A stretch of 64,000 nt of DNA from Phocoena phocoena (GCF_963924675.1 NC_089228.1:90984894-91048893); one strand, 5' to 3'. Numbered from the stretch's first letter, positions 1-12,585 are shown. Made by a program: numbers and translations. Notes: a model not told the origin generated them from the letters alone.

Positions 1-67
1 TATATATATTATTACATATATTATTATATATACAGAATATATATTATGATATATATGTATATTTTTT
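1..67. repeat. AT-rich simple sequence
   Basis: Imperfect (TA)n with TTA interruptions runs from the window edge into a T-run. It probably continues outside the window. No other function is visible. Confidence 0.85.
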
Positions 68-597
68 AAGCAACTTGAAGCCAGAGAAATAAACAGCAGC
101 CCTCACTTAGCAGTGATACAGTCACTTCTACTTAAGAACATCTGAAATCTTCCATGGTATCGAACTTTCTTCCAAATTTATTACCTAAGACAGCACCCTA
201 TATATCCTGGAAGAGGTGAAGTAAGCGACCCCTAATAGAGGAAAAATGACTCAGTTGGGGTGAGAAACTCTCAGGGCTCTAGACTTCACTCTGCCACTGA
301 CCCATCACTAGAATTTGGATAAGACGCATAACTAGGTTGCCTCAGGGTCCTCATGTGTAACGTGTGGGAATGAATATGATGGTCTCCATTCTTCCTTGAC
401 TTGAATATCCTGCTATTATTTCAGCCCCTCTCTTCAACGGAACTACCACTGAAGCTACCCAGAGAGGCAGGGGAAAAACATAAAATAATAGTGTATTGTA
501 AAACTTCGTCACTTTTCACATGACTGGAATGTTTGAAAACTTTCAAACCAAAACAGGTGAATTTTAGAGCTTAGAGGAAAATTTAATGATGAACTAC
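68..597. other. unannotated single-copy-like DNA
   Basis: No repeat family, exon or regulatory structure was recognised. Composition is AT-rich and stops occur in all frames. Confidence 0.6.
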
Positions 598-705
598 TTC
601 AACTTTCTCACAGTACAGATGAGAAAACCAAGGCCTACAGTGATTTCTCCCGGCATCACAGAGCACAGTTAAGACTAGAAATCAAGTTCATCTGCCTACC
701 TGCAC
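598..705 (-). repeat. MIR-like fragment
   Basis: Contains the antisense MIR core pattern: acagatgagaaaaccaaggc, followed by a diverged 'catcacagagca' block. It is short and degraded, so the family call is tentative. Confidence 0.4.
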
Positions 706-1007
706 AAATAACTGGTGATTTGGTAGTGAAAAAAAATCTGACTGTACACATGTGTCCTTAAGTTTGCACCAAAATAAAACTGCAGTCATTAGAAAAGAAG
801 AGCATGCTGCATGCTAAAATTTAGGTACAAGTTTATCTTTCCATCACATAGCTTACAATCTTTTATATATGCAGTGGGTGCTCAATATAAATTTGGTGTA
901 AATAAAAATATACTCTCCAAAGGCCCTTCCAGATTTGTACTAGACCAGCATATCTGTATGCTCCAGATATTCTGCAAGCATAGGTTCCATTTCCCTCAAG
1001 TTAATTA
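706..1007. other. unannotated DNA
   Basis: Nothing was recognised here. The 98-codon open frame from 811 runs into the L2 element and has no coding character. Confidence 0.5.
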
Positions 1008-1488
1008 TCAAACTCCTCACCGTGACCTAGAAGGCCTTGTTGAGCTGACCACTGCCTCACTTCTGCAGCTTTATCTCTACCTGTTGCTCACCCCCAGAAA
1101 ACTGTAGCTTTCAATCATATTGACCTATTTGCAGTTTCACAGGACAACCCATTCTCTCCCATTTCTCCACTTCCCCTCACATTTTCACCTGCACTCATTT
1201 CCTATTCATCTTTCAAGTTCTGTATTTTACATCACTTCTTCCAAAAAGCCTTATATTTGACCCCCCTATGACCAAGGTAGTTGACACTACCAGGTTAGTG
1301 GATGCTGGTGCTTACTCCCACCTAGTAATTACTTCACTATATTGCACTTGCATTTCATTCATCTGTCTCTGCCACCACACAGTAAGCTTGTTAAGAGAAG
1401 GAATTTTCTTCTTCTCCATCAAATGCCCCACAGTGCTTAGCACTGTGATAGATGCTCAAAAAATATTTGTCAAATAAATTAATATCAA
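1008..1488 (+). repeat. LINE L2 3' end
   Basis: The order of landmarks matches the L2 3' end in sense orientation: 'aaactcctcaccgtgacct', a pyrimidine-rich middle, 'ccacacagtaagcttgtt', 'ccccacagtgcttagcac' and the terminal 'gatgctcaaaaaatatttgt'. No open reading frame survives. It is old and diverged. Confidence 0.8.
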
Positions 1489-1784
1489 GACAGCTGAAAT
1501 TATTATTATATTACTATGAATTCCTTTGTTCATGGGTATTTAAAGAACTGAACATGTGTCCTTACAATTTCCATAACAAAGTGTTAAAAGTCTTTTCCTT
1601 TATACTCATCGACCCATTGACTTTCCCAGGATCCTTCGAGCATCCTCAAATTTATGAGATTTACTAACTGAGGTATGAATGCAGAGCTGTTGGCTAGGAT
1701 CACTCAACCACTGAATATTTTCTATTGCATTTCAGTCTTGTATAATAGTCAGTTCTAATTTTCCCCGGAGTGTACTGAAGAGAG
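1489..1784. other. unannotated DNA between L2 and MIR
   Basis: No recognisable element. A 71-codon open frame (1452-1667) overlaps the L2 end and is not credible as a gene. Confidence 0.5.
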
Positions 1785-1985
1785 TGCTTAGGAGCTAAAT
1801 TCTGGAGCCCGACTACCTGAATTGAGTCTGTGCTGTGCCACTTAATGTAACCTCAAGCAAGTTGCTTCACCTCTCACTATGTCTCAATTTCCTCATCTGT
1901 AAAATAAGATAATAATATCAGTACCTACTTCACAGAGCCACTGGTGTTAAATTAGTTAATATTTGTAAAAATCTTACCACAAGAG
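1785..1985 (+). repeat. MIR SINE
   Basis: Sense MIR: 'ggagcccgactacctgaatt', the CORE region 'caatttcctcatctgtaaaa', then 'gtacctacttcacagagcc' and 'aattagttaatatttgtaaa'. This is an ancient tRNA-derived SINE shared by all mammals. Confidence 0.85.
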
Positions 1986-1999
1986 GAATCGTTCAAATG

Positions 2000-2135
2000 C
2001 TTTCTTAACATTTTTGTGATGATAATGATCATCATAATCATTATCCCTAAGCATTTTATACAAGTTACCTCATTTAATCTTCACAACAATTCAATGAAGG
2101 AGTTATCATCTCAATTACAAACTAATACATGAAAA
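2000..2135 (-). repeat. MIR fragment, antisense
   Basis: The antisense MIR 3' half is visible as 'acctcatttaatcttcacaa', followed by a degraded 'ttatcatctc' block. It lies head to tail with the sense MIR just upstream. Confidence 0.55.
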
Positions 2136-2189
2136 TTTGTAAAGTCTGAACTATTGGATGTTGCAAAAGTTGTATCTGTGAACGTCAAG

Positions 2190-2455
2190 ATTCTACTATA
2201 TATCCTTTCCCCACCTCACCTCTACCCTCTAAAGATAACTGCTCCTCAAACATCTTTATTCTATTAAAGTTAATATGATTCTCTGAGTTACCCACAAACA
2301 CAAAGCCTTGGAATTATCTTCAATTTACCTCTCAGCCCAACATGCAGCCAATTCTCTTCTTTAATATCTCTTGCATCCCTCTCACCTTTTCATCCCTACT
2401 TCTGCCCTCTTCACTCAGGTCCTCATCATCTCAAAATTAGATGGCCGCACATTTA
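2190..2455 (+). repeat. L2 fragment (upstream 3' part)
   Basis: Pyrimidine-rich sequence follows the L2 pattern 'ccaattctcttctttaatat', 'ttgcatccctctcacctttt' and 'caggtcctcatcatctcaaa'. It is diverged, and both ends are uncertain. Confidence 0.5.
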
Positions 2456-4540
2456 ATAACTCTTCGTTTTAGTTTTAAAAGCACATCAATTTCATAGAAA
2501 TAGAGCTCTACCTTCAGGTATGAAGTTTTTTAAAAAAATTAATCCAATAAAAGGCAACCACAAACTTCTCCTGATATTTGCATCTCCTCTGCAAACCCAA
2601 TCAAAAAAAGTAAAATAAACCAGAAAAAAAACACTCCATTCCAATGATTCCTACATCAACCACATCACACAGAAAGAGCTTCTGAAATAACCCAATTTGT
2701 CTGATTGGGAATGTAAACTCCACATCAAGTTGACTTCACACTTTCCTAGTAACTTATTTGTGCTTCGTTTTTTAGGATAGTTAAGCAAGAGGAGATGCTT
2801 ACTTAGTGAAACGAATTAACTTCTCTTCTACAATTTGGTTTCCACTGTACTGATAGCTTTTTTAAGACCAATTATGCTCTGAGATATCAATAAACCTCTT
2901 TTCTCTGCAGCTCTTATAAATAAACAAATGAAAAGGAAGATCTATCTCAAGTCTCATTAAAGGTTTGTCAGTCTTCAGTTGGCTACGATAACCTCCAGTT
3001 AGATTTTTCTGATTCTTGTGACCTCTTGGTCATGATAAACTAAGAAAGGAAAACAGTTCTATGGCTCATAAGGTGGAGAGGGTTCTGAAGAGCAATCCAG
3101 GGACTAATCTCTGTGAGCTCACAACTCTAGGGCAGCCACAAAGTTTAAATTACCATCATAGCCTGACTGGATGTCCAATCTAGTAGACCAAATCCTATTT
3201 TATCTTCTTGGGAAGCATCTCAGAGCCAGAGATGTATTTCTATGCTGTTCCCTGTATCAAACAGTACATCTCATGCACAGAGAACATACCCAACGTCTGC
3301 AGGCACTCAGTCTACAATTCAAACAGTACCTGTTTACTTTGTTAATTGTAAAATAAAGTGCACATTTTTAGAGGTGAGCGTCTCACTGAGGGTCTTTCTC
3401 GGGCCAACCCCTACCATGGCTGAATTTAGAGAATAATGATTCCTTTAGTTAATAATGACACCTTGAATCCACATAACTTCTCTCCACTCTAGACTCAGGA
3501 TACTTTTTTACAGATACAGTGTTATTTATACTCAGAATATATCTGTGATCCAAGAGTAAACTGTAAAAACTTTGAAACCATGGAGTTAATCAAAACCATT
3601 TTCCCCAGATTTGAGCTTTAGGGTAAAGGAGAGAAAAGGAATAGAAATTTGAGAGGAAATAAAAATGGACATATCTTAGTATTTAAAGAAATCCTTTAAA
3701 ATACATAAAGATATTTTATTTGAAGATACAGGTTTCCTATAAAATTACTGCATTTGGTACAGTGACATATTAAAATTTTAAGATAGTAGAATCACATAAT
3801 AATTATAAAGTGATTATTGAAATTATTCAGCCTTTCTAAGTTAAGCCAATATTTTAAGACATAGAGAAAATCCTACCAGAAGAAATTAATTGCCTAATTT
3901 TAAAGAAAGAGAGAGAAGAAAAGTGAAAAAGAGTAAGATGTTTGGTTTTCTGGACTTAGTGTTAACCATTTAAAATGTTGCATTTTCATTGAATTTTCTA
4001 AGGAAAAAAAAAGACAGGGAATCTTCCTGAATACTTTTTGCCATGGATGTTCTTTAAAATCATCTCTTATTCTGAACTGTCACCCTCAGAGGTCTCTGAG
4101 TCTTCTAATGTTCTCTTCTTTACATCTCCACAGTCTTTTGAAAACTGATGATTCTAAGACAAGAATCTTTCAAAGTGTCCCAATATGTGATATTTCTAAA
4201 TGCAGACAAATTGTTTTCATGTTGCAAAAGATGAAATAAAAACCAGACTCAAGCAAGCAGGAGACTCAAGACTGGGTCGTGCAGAGCACTTGTCGCAGAA
4301 AGCCCTGGCTTGATAAACTCTCAGGCGATCCCTTGACTAAAGGCCTGAATGTGTGTTTTATTCTGTAACAATTTTGTTTCAAATCTAGTCAAATATGGTA
4401 GCAACCTATTTCTCCACTTCTACTTTTGAAAAGGATACTACTACAGACTGTTCCGGATCTCTTCTGTTAGCCCTATATGAATCCACTGTGCACTTTTCTC
4501 CACTGTGTGTCCTGGGAGGCTGACCTGGACGGACCACTCC
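2456..4540. other. unannotated AT-rich DNA
   Basis: About 2.1 kb in which no family was recognised. It contains short A-runs (for example near 2577-2630 and 4003-4012) and no long open frame. The 61- and 64-codon frames at 3171-3436 overlap each other and look like chance. Confidence 0.5.
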
Positions 4541-4985
4541 ATCAGCAAGTTTCTCACACTCTGGCTGCTGGTTGGGTTCTCTGGGGAGAACCCACTAGAG
4601 TAGACAGGCAATCAGAGGGTAGACAGAAATCAATGTAGACTATTCTATGAGCAAGCTTCTTACACTCTCTAACAGGAGAACCCATTAGTGTAGACAGGAA
4701 ATCAGAAAGAGGAAAAGCTGAAGGTCAGGTATGCATTCACCCAGCTCTCTCTCTGCTGTCACCACAGGATGGATTAGTCCCTAGACTGAAGGTCACAGCT
4801 CCTGTCAAGCAGCCCTCTCCACCTATTTCTCTCCCTTTCAGGGCTCTGAGAACCCCTCTAGTCATTCTGGACTGTACCTTGTGGTTTGTCTACAATCTGA
4901 ACACACTGTTGTAAATCGTCCCCTTATTAAACTTTATTCAAATTACCCAATATCCTGCCAGGACCTTAACTGACACAGATAGTAT
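4541..4985 (+). repeat. ancient LTR-like repeat with internal duplication
   Basis: The 3' half resembles a widely dispersed mammalian LTR-like sequence: 'ggtcacagctcctgtcaagc', 'ccttgtggtttgtctacaat', 'aaactttattcaaattaccc' and an end like 'ctgacacag'. The exact family could not be named. The 5' half holds two diverged copies of a 58-74 bp segment (4544-4617 and 4650-4707), each containing a 'gagaaccca(c/t)tag...gtagacagg' block. Confidence 0.5.
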
Positions 4986-7526
4986 TCAACTCCCACTCTG
5001 AGAACAAATCAAGAGGATGAAGCCATAGCTACAGATCTCAAGTCATGAAAAGGAAATCCACACAGAAGACACAGCATCCTAGCTTGTGAAAAATAGTGCT
5101 GATCTCTGAAAGCTAGAAAGTGTCCAATTCATCTTTAAATGCTGTACTGCACTGTCTGCCTTTAAAACAGAAGGAACATATAATGTTTCCTAACAAATAA
5201 AGCACAAAATAATTCTGAAAAAATGTCTTTAAAAGTAATTTAGTAGGATTTAAATTCTAGGTAGCAAAATATAAAATACTTATCCTAATAATGGTTTTTA
5301 TAATTCTAGAGTATTTTTCCCATCGAGTACTATAATACTTTAAAATATTTCCAGGGGAAACAGAAGAGAAATCTTGAAGTTTTTCCTCCCTCCTTGCCCA
5401 TTAGTTTTTTTTAAGCTTTTCTGTTTCTAAATAGGTAGACATTTTTAACCTCATTTGAGAACTGGGAAAGCTGAGGCATGGAGAGATGGCACAGCTCACC
5501 AGCATTGGGAATAAACTTCCATCAAAGGTCATCCAACTTGTCTTAGAATTCATAACTCTCAGCCTACCTGCGGAAAACATATGAATATCATGACTCAAAG
5601 ATAATATCAAGTAATTCCTGCTAGAAGTAATCCTCTGACCCACAGTGCTGATACACTTCTTTCACACACACATTTTAATAGTCCATTTGGTCCCAATCCA
5701 AGACACAGCCCAGAGTTATAGCCCTAAATGAATTCCCCTACACTTTTCATTTCTTCTAGGGAATTGGACTAATTATAGTGACTACTCTGGAGAGAGCAAT
5801 AGTTTGAAAACATTGCCTGAGGGATACAAAAGTTGTTTTATTTCATAATTAGGCATTTCTGTCCCAGGGGCATTTTATAGTCATGGTTTGAAATAACAGC
5901 CATTATTTTATTACAATTTTCTATTTTTTGCACATAAAAATATTTAGAACATGTTTTTAGCTGAGTTTTATTAGTCATAATGCCAGGAAGAGCCTGGTGT
6001 TATGGATGATGAAATTATCTTTGAGGGCTTCCCTTTAGTGTTATTTCTTCCTTATAGTCTCGGTGTTTGGTACTAGAACTGAAATTTAAAGTGGAAATGG
6101 AATATTCTATCTGCTTGGGGAAGTGACCCGTACATGAGGATAAAGTGAACCCCACCCCTCTGTCTTTCCAATTCCTTAACCTTAACCAGCACTGTATCTT
6201 CTTTGCCACATGTACAGCTACTTATGCCTTGGGTAATGCTCTATTAAGAAGAACTAGAAACATGGAATTGATTCAGTAGGCACAGAAGTAGCAATTTTAA
6301 AACAATTGACATTAAATAATGCCCTCATCAGGCAACTGGATTAAATTTCCCTCTTGGGAGATCTAATAACCACAAGGTTGTGTGCATGTACTGGCACATA
6401 CATATATGTAGAAAACAGAATAATGAAGTCATGGAAACAGAAAGGATTGTCTAATATATCTAGGCAATTCTTTAATACAAAACAGGAGTCACCTCTATAA
6501 TATCCATCAAGTTTTTGCAGAAATTCTTCTAGGGACAAGGTATAAGTTACCTTACAACACACACTACACTCGTACTCTATGAGAATATTATTCTTTATGT
6601 AACGACAAAATCTTGTTTCCCCTTCACTTCTGTACACTGATACCAGTTCTTCCCTTTGGGGATAAATAGCAAAATCCTAAACTTTCTAATACATTATAGC
6701 CTTACAAGTGTCTGAAAAATAATTATCAAGTCATTCATAGTGAAGAATATCATTTTTTGCTAGCCAGTACCCATCCTTCTTCTTACCCTTCTTCTGGCAA
6801 CAGCATCTAGTTTTCCTTTAGTGCCACACCTTCCTCACTCTTAATCCATGTGTTTTTTTGCAGGGGTTGGAGCTACACACTTCTGGAATGGGCAATAAAC
6901 ATATACAAATTTCCTGTCCCAATGGTCAGTTTATAACTGGGCATTTGACAAAAACTAAATCAATGAGACCCAATTCCACTTATTTTTTGACAGAACCTTT
7001 GAGAAAGAAAAGCTCTCTTTTTGCTTTGGGTTGTTAGTTTTAAAACGATGCAAACTCAAAGTTTCAGGCACCACCTCATGGAGAGGTTTTCGCCTGAGAA
7101 GGAAGCCAAATAAATCAGAGCCAAAGATAGAGGAAAGAGATCAGACGACATGGTTTGAAACCTGGATATCAGCTGAACTTTATGCCGGGCCTAGTCCCGG
7201 CCTTTTCAGTTATTTACATAAGTCAATCCATTTTACTTTTTGCATAAGTCAGTATGAGTCATCTCTAACCAGAAGAGTTCTGAGTAATATAGAGCTTTTC
7301 TGGATTTTATCCTTTCTAAGCACATCACAGTTCCTCCAACTATTCTTTAAATGACATGTCTTCCTAGCTTTTCACCAACTCAATAAACTCACTGCTTGAC
7401 CTGTTCCAGTGAGAATGAGTTTCATAAACTCTTACCCAGAACTAAACCCAAATTATGAGATGTTTACCATTAACTGATCTGAATATGGTAACTATCACCT
7501 CAACTCAATATTACATGAATAATATT
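4986..7526. other. unannotated DNA with one MIR-like scrap
   Basis: Mostly unrecognised AT-rich sequence. About 5432-5560 has an antisense MIR-like 'gaactgggaaagctgaggca' block followed by degraded sequence. The open frames at 6341-6637 (minus) and 7031-7354 (plus) have no recognisable domain. Confidence 0.5.
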
Positions 7527-7915
7527 GTGATGGTTAATTTTCTATGTCAATTTGGCTAGGATATGATACCCAGTTGTCTGGTTAAACACCAATCTAGATG
7601 TTGCTGTGAAGGGTAGACTTTGAGTAAAGCAGATTACCCTCCAAAATGTGGGTAAGCCTCATCCGATCCATTGAAGGCCTTAAAGAAAAGATGGAGGTCC
7701 CCATAAAAGAAAGGAATTCTGACTCCAGACCGCCTTCACACTCAAAACTACAACACTGTCTCCTGCCAGAATTTCTAGCTTGCCTGATTTCAGACTTACC
7801 AGCCATCCACCAATTAATGCACGTATGTCTATGTGTGTGTGTGTGTGTCTGTGTGTGTGTCTGTGTCTGTGTATACTACTGGTTCTGTTTTCTTCTACTC
7901 TGCTGATTCAAATAA
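7527..7915 (+). mobile_element. MLT2-like ERVL solo LTR
   Basis: It starts 'tgtgatggttaattttctat' and continues with 'gtaaagcagattaccctcca', 'gtgggtaagcctcatccgat' and 'gaaggcct'. It ends near 'ctactggttctgttttcttc'. This is the order of an MLT2-type ERVL LTR. No internal retroviral genes flank it, so it is an old solo LTR. A TG microsatellite sits where these LTRs carry a simple repeat before the 3' end. Confidence 0.7.
7831..7873. repeat. (TG)n microsatellite
   Basis: Interrupted TG/TCTG dinucleotide tract inside the LTR. It is likely length-polymorphic. Confidence 0.9.
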
Positions 7916-8555
7916 GGATATAATACTCTTTCTTTATGTAGAGCTTTCAGACAATAAAGACACTCAATCCTTTTACTTGCATGAAGACTCCCATCTTGTA
8001 ATTGCTCAATTCATTGTTTTAAACTAAGCTCTTTATACTTTATATGTAGGCCTACTTTCCATCAATTGAGATTCTTTTCTTAAAGATTCCTTCATCTAGC
8101 ACATTCATTAAGGTTCCCAGATTGGGACCTACACACATTTGGTAAGAAGGCTTTGATCTCTTCATTCTAGTAATTAGAAAAACGTTCATTAAACTATATC
8201 TTATATTGGAGCCCTGCTGCACACAACTCAAGGCTCCCATCAATCAGTATCCAAGTGTATGAGCTCTTTAACCAGTCGTTAATCCACCTAACAGGATTAT
8301 CACCCAGCCCAAACTTCTCCTTCTTGCCTGCAAGAATATAAAAGTTTCCAATGCATGCCCTGTGGAAATAAAATAGCCTATGTTCACAGAATTCTGTCCA
8401 TCTTTGAATCTAATAACCTATGTAAAAATAGTTACTTTGACATAAATTGTTTGTGGACTCATTCTGGTTTTAAATGGTCAGTTTTTCTTTTGTGAAGAGT
8501 CCTGATAAACAACTCATTTAGAATTTTGCCAGAGTGCCATCAATATACTAGCATA
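7916..8555. other. unannotated DNA
   Basis: No repeat was recognised. Sequence complexity is normal and there is no long open frame. A single-copy conserved element cannot be excluded by eye. Confidence 0.5.
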
Positions 8556-8929
8556 GGGACTTCCCTGGTGGCACAGTAGTTAAGAATACACCTGCCAATG
8601 CAGGGGACACAGGTTCAATCCCTAGTCCGGGAAGGTCCCACATGCTGCGGAGCAACTAAGCCCATGCACCACAACTACTGAGCCCGCACACCCTAGACCC
8701 TACGCGCCACAACTATTGAGCCCACACGCTACAACTACTGAAGCCTGCAGGCCTAGAGCCTGTGCTCTGCAACAAAAGAAGCCACTGGAATGAGAAGCCC
8801 ACACACCGCAACGAAGAGTAGCCCCCACTCACCGCAACTAGAGAAAAGCCCTCATGCAGCAGCAGCAAAGACCCAACACAGCCAAAATTAAATAAATAAA
8901 TAAATTTATCAAAAAAAGAAAAAGAAAAT
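8556..8929 (+). mobile_element. CHR SINE, long form
   Basis: The tRNA-related head 'ggacttccctggtggcacag' is followed by the pol III B-box-like 'aggttcaatccctag', then the CHR body. The body has three 'acaacta(c/t)tga' units, an 'agtagcccccactcaccgc' block and an A-rich (TAAA)n tail. Short flanking copies of 'gcatag' may be the TSD. Many substitutions suggest an older insertion. Confidence 0.95.
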
Positions 8930-10982
8930 GTGCATAGTCTATATAATAACAACCATGTTATACAAATCAGCAAAACTCTTCACTGAAAGAAAAGCCTAAG
9001 AAAATACACCGAAAATAATATGGTTGTGACACACTAGATACTAAACTTCTTATAAAGAGTGTGAATTACTTTTACAAGTAAAAGAATAACAACAGGTTCT
9101 ATTTTAAAGAATGGGTTGAGGGGTTCTGTTTTTTACCAAAACTTACAGGATCTGGGCGTGTTTTTATAATAGCCAGTTAAAAAGTCAAGAAAAATGATGA
9201 AAAGTGATCGCAATTACAGAATAACATGAGGGAGAAAGATAATGAGTCAGTCAAATTATGTTATAATCTGTAAAACCTAAGAAATGCTCTCCTTTTTCCC
9301 ACCACCACCACCCCCCAAAAATATATCTTCCTAATTGTGTTCTGCCAAACGTTCTTTCCAGCCATACTTAAAGGCATTGTCACTGCTCCATAAAAGGATT
9401 TCAGTCATGAATTAATGGTTAAATCATAGTTAGCTCATAGCAGAGCCCTGAGCATGCAAGACTGATAAATTTTATTAAGGATGAGAGATAGAAGGAGAAG
9501 ATAATTTGCCGTATGTAAAGCAGCCCCCCTTCACTTCTGAAATGCATCCCTGTGAGTCCTGAACACAGAATTCATGTGAATGTAGGAAATATCAATATAC
9601 ACTTAACACACTGAATTCTTTTTATGAAACCGTACTGTCAGAACGAATACCATTCTATGCGTAGCAGCAGTGAGCAAACCCATTCTGATTCGAGCCTTGT
9701 AATATATTAGTGATTTCTCCAATAAAAAGTGTCATGAGATGGTAGAAATATATAGTATGAGATGAGAAAAAAAGTGATTCCCATATAGAAGAAACTAAGA
9801 TTGTGCTGTGACCCAACATATATTTATTAATAAAACTACACTGACAGTGAGAAAACTAAATCCCAGATATCAGACTTTTAGAAAAAGGCCATTTTCCAGA
9901 TCCCATATGTAGAGGTAGGATAAGGGGTACAAAAGGCATACATATATGAGAAGAGAAGGACAAGTTAATGCAGAGGGTGTTTCCCTGAGAGTTGTCTGAG
10001 AGGTGACACATCAATGAAGTATAATAAAATGAGGTTCAAGGACAGGAGAGACTAGATTTGCATTGAACTGATCAGTGGGCTAGAGACAAGATGACTGATA
10101 GGCAGTGGGATAAGGAAAACAAAGCGAAGAGCAAAGCAGAGAAGTTAAGATGAAAGTGTTCAGGAAAGCAAGTCCATTAGTCCAAGGATAGAGAAGCAAT
10201 TCCCTTTTAGTCCTTAAAACTTCCCTACTGAGCTTAGGAGAAATAACTAAAATTTATAATCACATGTTAAAGAAAACATATTCATTTTATCTCTCCAAAA
10301 TTAAGTGATAAGTGACTGTTGACTTGTTTTTTAATAATAAGAACAAAAGATGAACTTTAAACCAGTGAATTGTCTCCTAGTACCTTCTCTTCTCCAACGC
10401 TGCACAATCCTTAATGATCCTTCTATGGAACTCGGCCCCCAGGCGGCACTCTGCTTCTCACTATAGAATACTGACCTCTAATTAAGGATTTTGCTAATGC
10501 CAGGGTTAATCAGATGAAATATAGTTTCGGTGTAGTTATAAAACTGCTCTGAATTCAGAGAAAGTTGGATAAATCAGTACCTATAAACACAGCCATGAGA
10601 GGACATACTGCTCTGAGTGATTCAAAATTGGCTTCTGAGTCTATTTTGACTACATGACATTTTCTATCACAAATATATAGGATTCTCAGGCTGAGATGAT
10701 TTTCTTCTCATAGTGTTTTTCATGACCTTTAAGTGTCTCTAAATGTCCATACAGATTTATTTAAAAGAAATGTAAATATTAGTCTCAACAATAATAGAGC
10801 CATTTGACAATACATGCCTGTTGGTGTGATGCAACAGGAAGTACATAACATCACCTGTGGAGAGTTCTGGGCTTAAAAATGTTTACCTTGAAGCTAATCG
10901 TGGAGAAACAACCAGACAAATCCAAATTCAACCAAACAATCGGACTTGACTCTGCAAAACCGTCAGTGTTATAAAAGACTCT
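8930..10982. other. unannotated DNA, mostly no recognised repeat
   Basis: About 2 kb with no exon or clear repeat. A weak antisense L2 feel near 9960-10180 is not strong enough to call. A CCA-rich stretch is at 9300-9315. Confidence 0.5.
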
Positions 10983-11357
10983 AAAAAACCGATGGGACGG
11001 GCTCCCCTGGTGGCACAGTGGTTGAGAATCTGCCTGCTAATGCAGGGGACACAGGTTCGAGCCTTGGTCTGGAAGGATCCCACATGCCACGGAGTAACTT
11101 GGCCCGTGAGCCACAACTACTGAGCCTGCGCGTCTGGAGCCTGTGCTCCGCAACAAGAGAGGCCGCGATAGTGGGAGGCCCGCGCACCGCGACAAAGAGA
11201 AAGCCCTCGCGCAGAAACGAAGACCCAACACAGCAAAAATTAATTAATTAATTAACTCCTACCCCCAACATCTAAAAAAAAAAAAAATCCTAGCACATTA
11301 TCGTGGAAATCACTCAGACCCTTTATTAAAAAAAAAAAAAAAAAAAAACCGATGGGA
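10983..11357 (+). mobile_element. CHR SINE with TSD and 3' transduced tail
   Basis: The SINE head starts at 10998, with B-box 'ggttcgagcc', and the body ends in (TTAA)n about 11258. About 80 further bases follow: a non-SINE stretch, an A-run, another non-SINE stretch and a second A-run. Only then does the right TSD appear. The TSD 'aaaaaaccgatggga' is exact at 10983-10997 and 11343-11357. The extra DNA is therefore part of the inserted unit. Confidence 0.95.
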
Positions 11358-11679
11358 GAATCATTCCAGATTAGAAGAAACTAAATAGACATGACAACTA
11401 AATGCCAAATGTGATCCTTACTTGGATCACTAGATTGAAAAAAGAATAACTAAATGGCATTACAAGGAGAGTTGGGAAATGTGAATATAGACTGAATGTG
11501 ATATAATAATAATAGTATATCGATGATAAATTGGGATAATTTATTGTGCTTATGTAGAAGAATGCCTTTGTTCTTAGGAAACATGTCCTGAGCTATTTAA
11601 GAGTGATGTTCGCAACCTCCTTTCAAACTGTTTAGAAAAAAGAAAAAGAAAGTGTAAAAAGTGTAAAAAAGAAAGATAT
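11358..11679. other. unannotated DNA
   Basis: AT-rich; no element was recognised. An A-rich purine stretch lies at 11636-11676. Confidence 0.5.
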
Positions 11680-11842
11680 GCATATGCATACCTTACAATA
11701 TGCATAGAGAGACAGAAACGGAGAAAAACCAATGTGGCAAAATGTTAACAATTGATAAAGAATATATTGGTGTTCATAGTATTTAACATTCTTTCAATTT
11801 TTCTATAGATATTTTATTTTCAAAATAAGATTGGGAAAAACA
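11680..11842 (+). repeat. old L1 3' end fragment
   Basis: 'tggcaaaatgttaacaattg', 'tattggtgttcatagtattt' and 'ttctttcaatttttctatag' followed by 'ttttcaaaataaga' match the 3' UTR end of an old mammalian L1. No coding sequence remains. Confidence 0.6.
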
Positions 11843-11884
11843 CATGCAAAGCAAATAATACATAATCCTGTGATATAATGGGGG

Positions 11885-12045
11885 AAGCTTAGAAGTCCAA
11901 AGACTGGGTTGTGAATACAGCTCAGACAGATGTATCTTGGTGACCCTGGACAAGTAGCCTAACTTCTTGGGGCTTTAGTTTCCTCTTCTATAATGTAAGG
12001 TAGATAAACTGAATCATCTCTAAGGCCTCTTCCTATAATATGAGT
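11885..12045 (+). repeat. MIR-family fragment
   Basis: 'gtgaccctggacaagtagcc', 'tttagtttcctcttctataa' and 'gaatcatctctaaggcctct' follow MIR (MIR3-like) order. It is diverged. Confidence 0.6.
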
Positions 12046-12308
12046 AGGCACTTGGGAATAAAAATAGTCACGTGTCTATGCATGTGGGTGTATGTTGACA
12101 TATGCAGATAGCATAATAAAATTGCTATTTCTCTTCATAAAATTACTCCCTGGTAATTTCATAATTTATAAATTATTCCTCCTCAGCACCTTGGCTAATT
12201 GTGTGTGTTTAATGATATTAGCTCACTTGGCACTAAAATTGTGTTTCTTGTTCCAAGAATCAGAGCTCTTATCTACCTTAAAAAAAAAAAGAATTCTACA
12301 CAAAATAG

Positions 12309-12432
12309 CAAAGAAAAAGGAAAAAAGGACACAAGAGAGAAAGGGGGAAGGGAGGGAGGAAAGAAGGGAGAAGGGGAAGAGGGAAAGGGAAGGGATGGAG
12401 GGAGGAGGGGGAAGCAGGGGAGGAAGAAAGAA
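12309..12432 (+). repeat. polypurine (GA)-rich tract
   Basis: About 120 bases almost purely A and G on the plus strand, mixing GGGA, GGAA and GAAA units. It generates long spurious open frames on both strands (12092-12502 and the matching minus frames). It could form triplex DNA. Confidence 0.9.
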
Positions 12433-12585
12433 TTCCAAGCTGAGGGATGCTCCAAAGAAGTGTATATTTAACACCAGAGCTGGATTGCAAAATGGGAACT
12501 AAGGTTCCTATTTAGTATCACAAATCCCTCAGGTGGTCATCACCAATTGAGAGTTGGAATGGGACCATCAGCCATTCTATTAACC

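Noticed and set aside
7527..7915. Functional endogenous retrovirus
   Set aside because: Only a solo LTR is present; no gag, pol or env sequence or second LTR was seen nearby.
12092..12502. 136-codon plus frame with Glu/Lys/Arg-rich C-terminus
   Set aside because: The charged part is the polypurine tract read in frame; equally long frames exist on the other strand.
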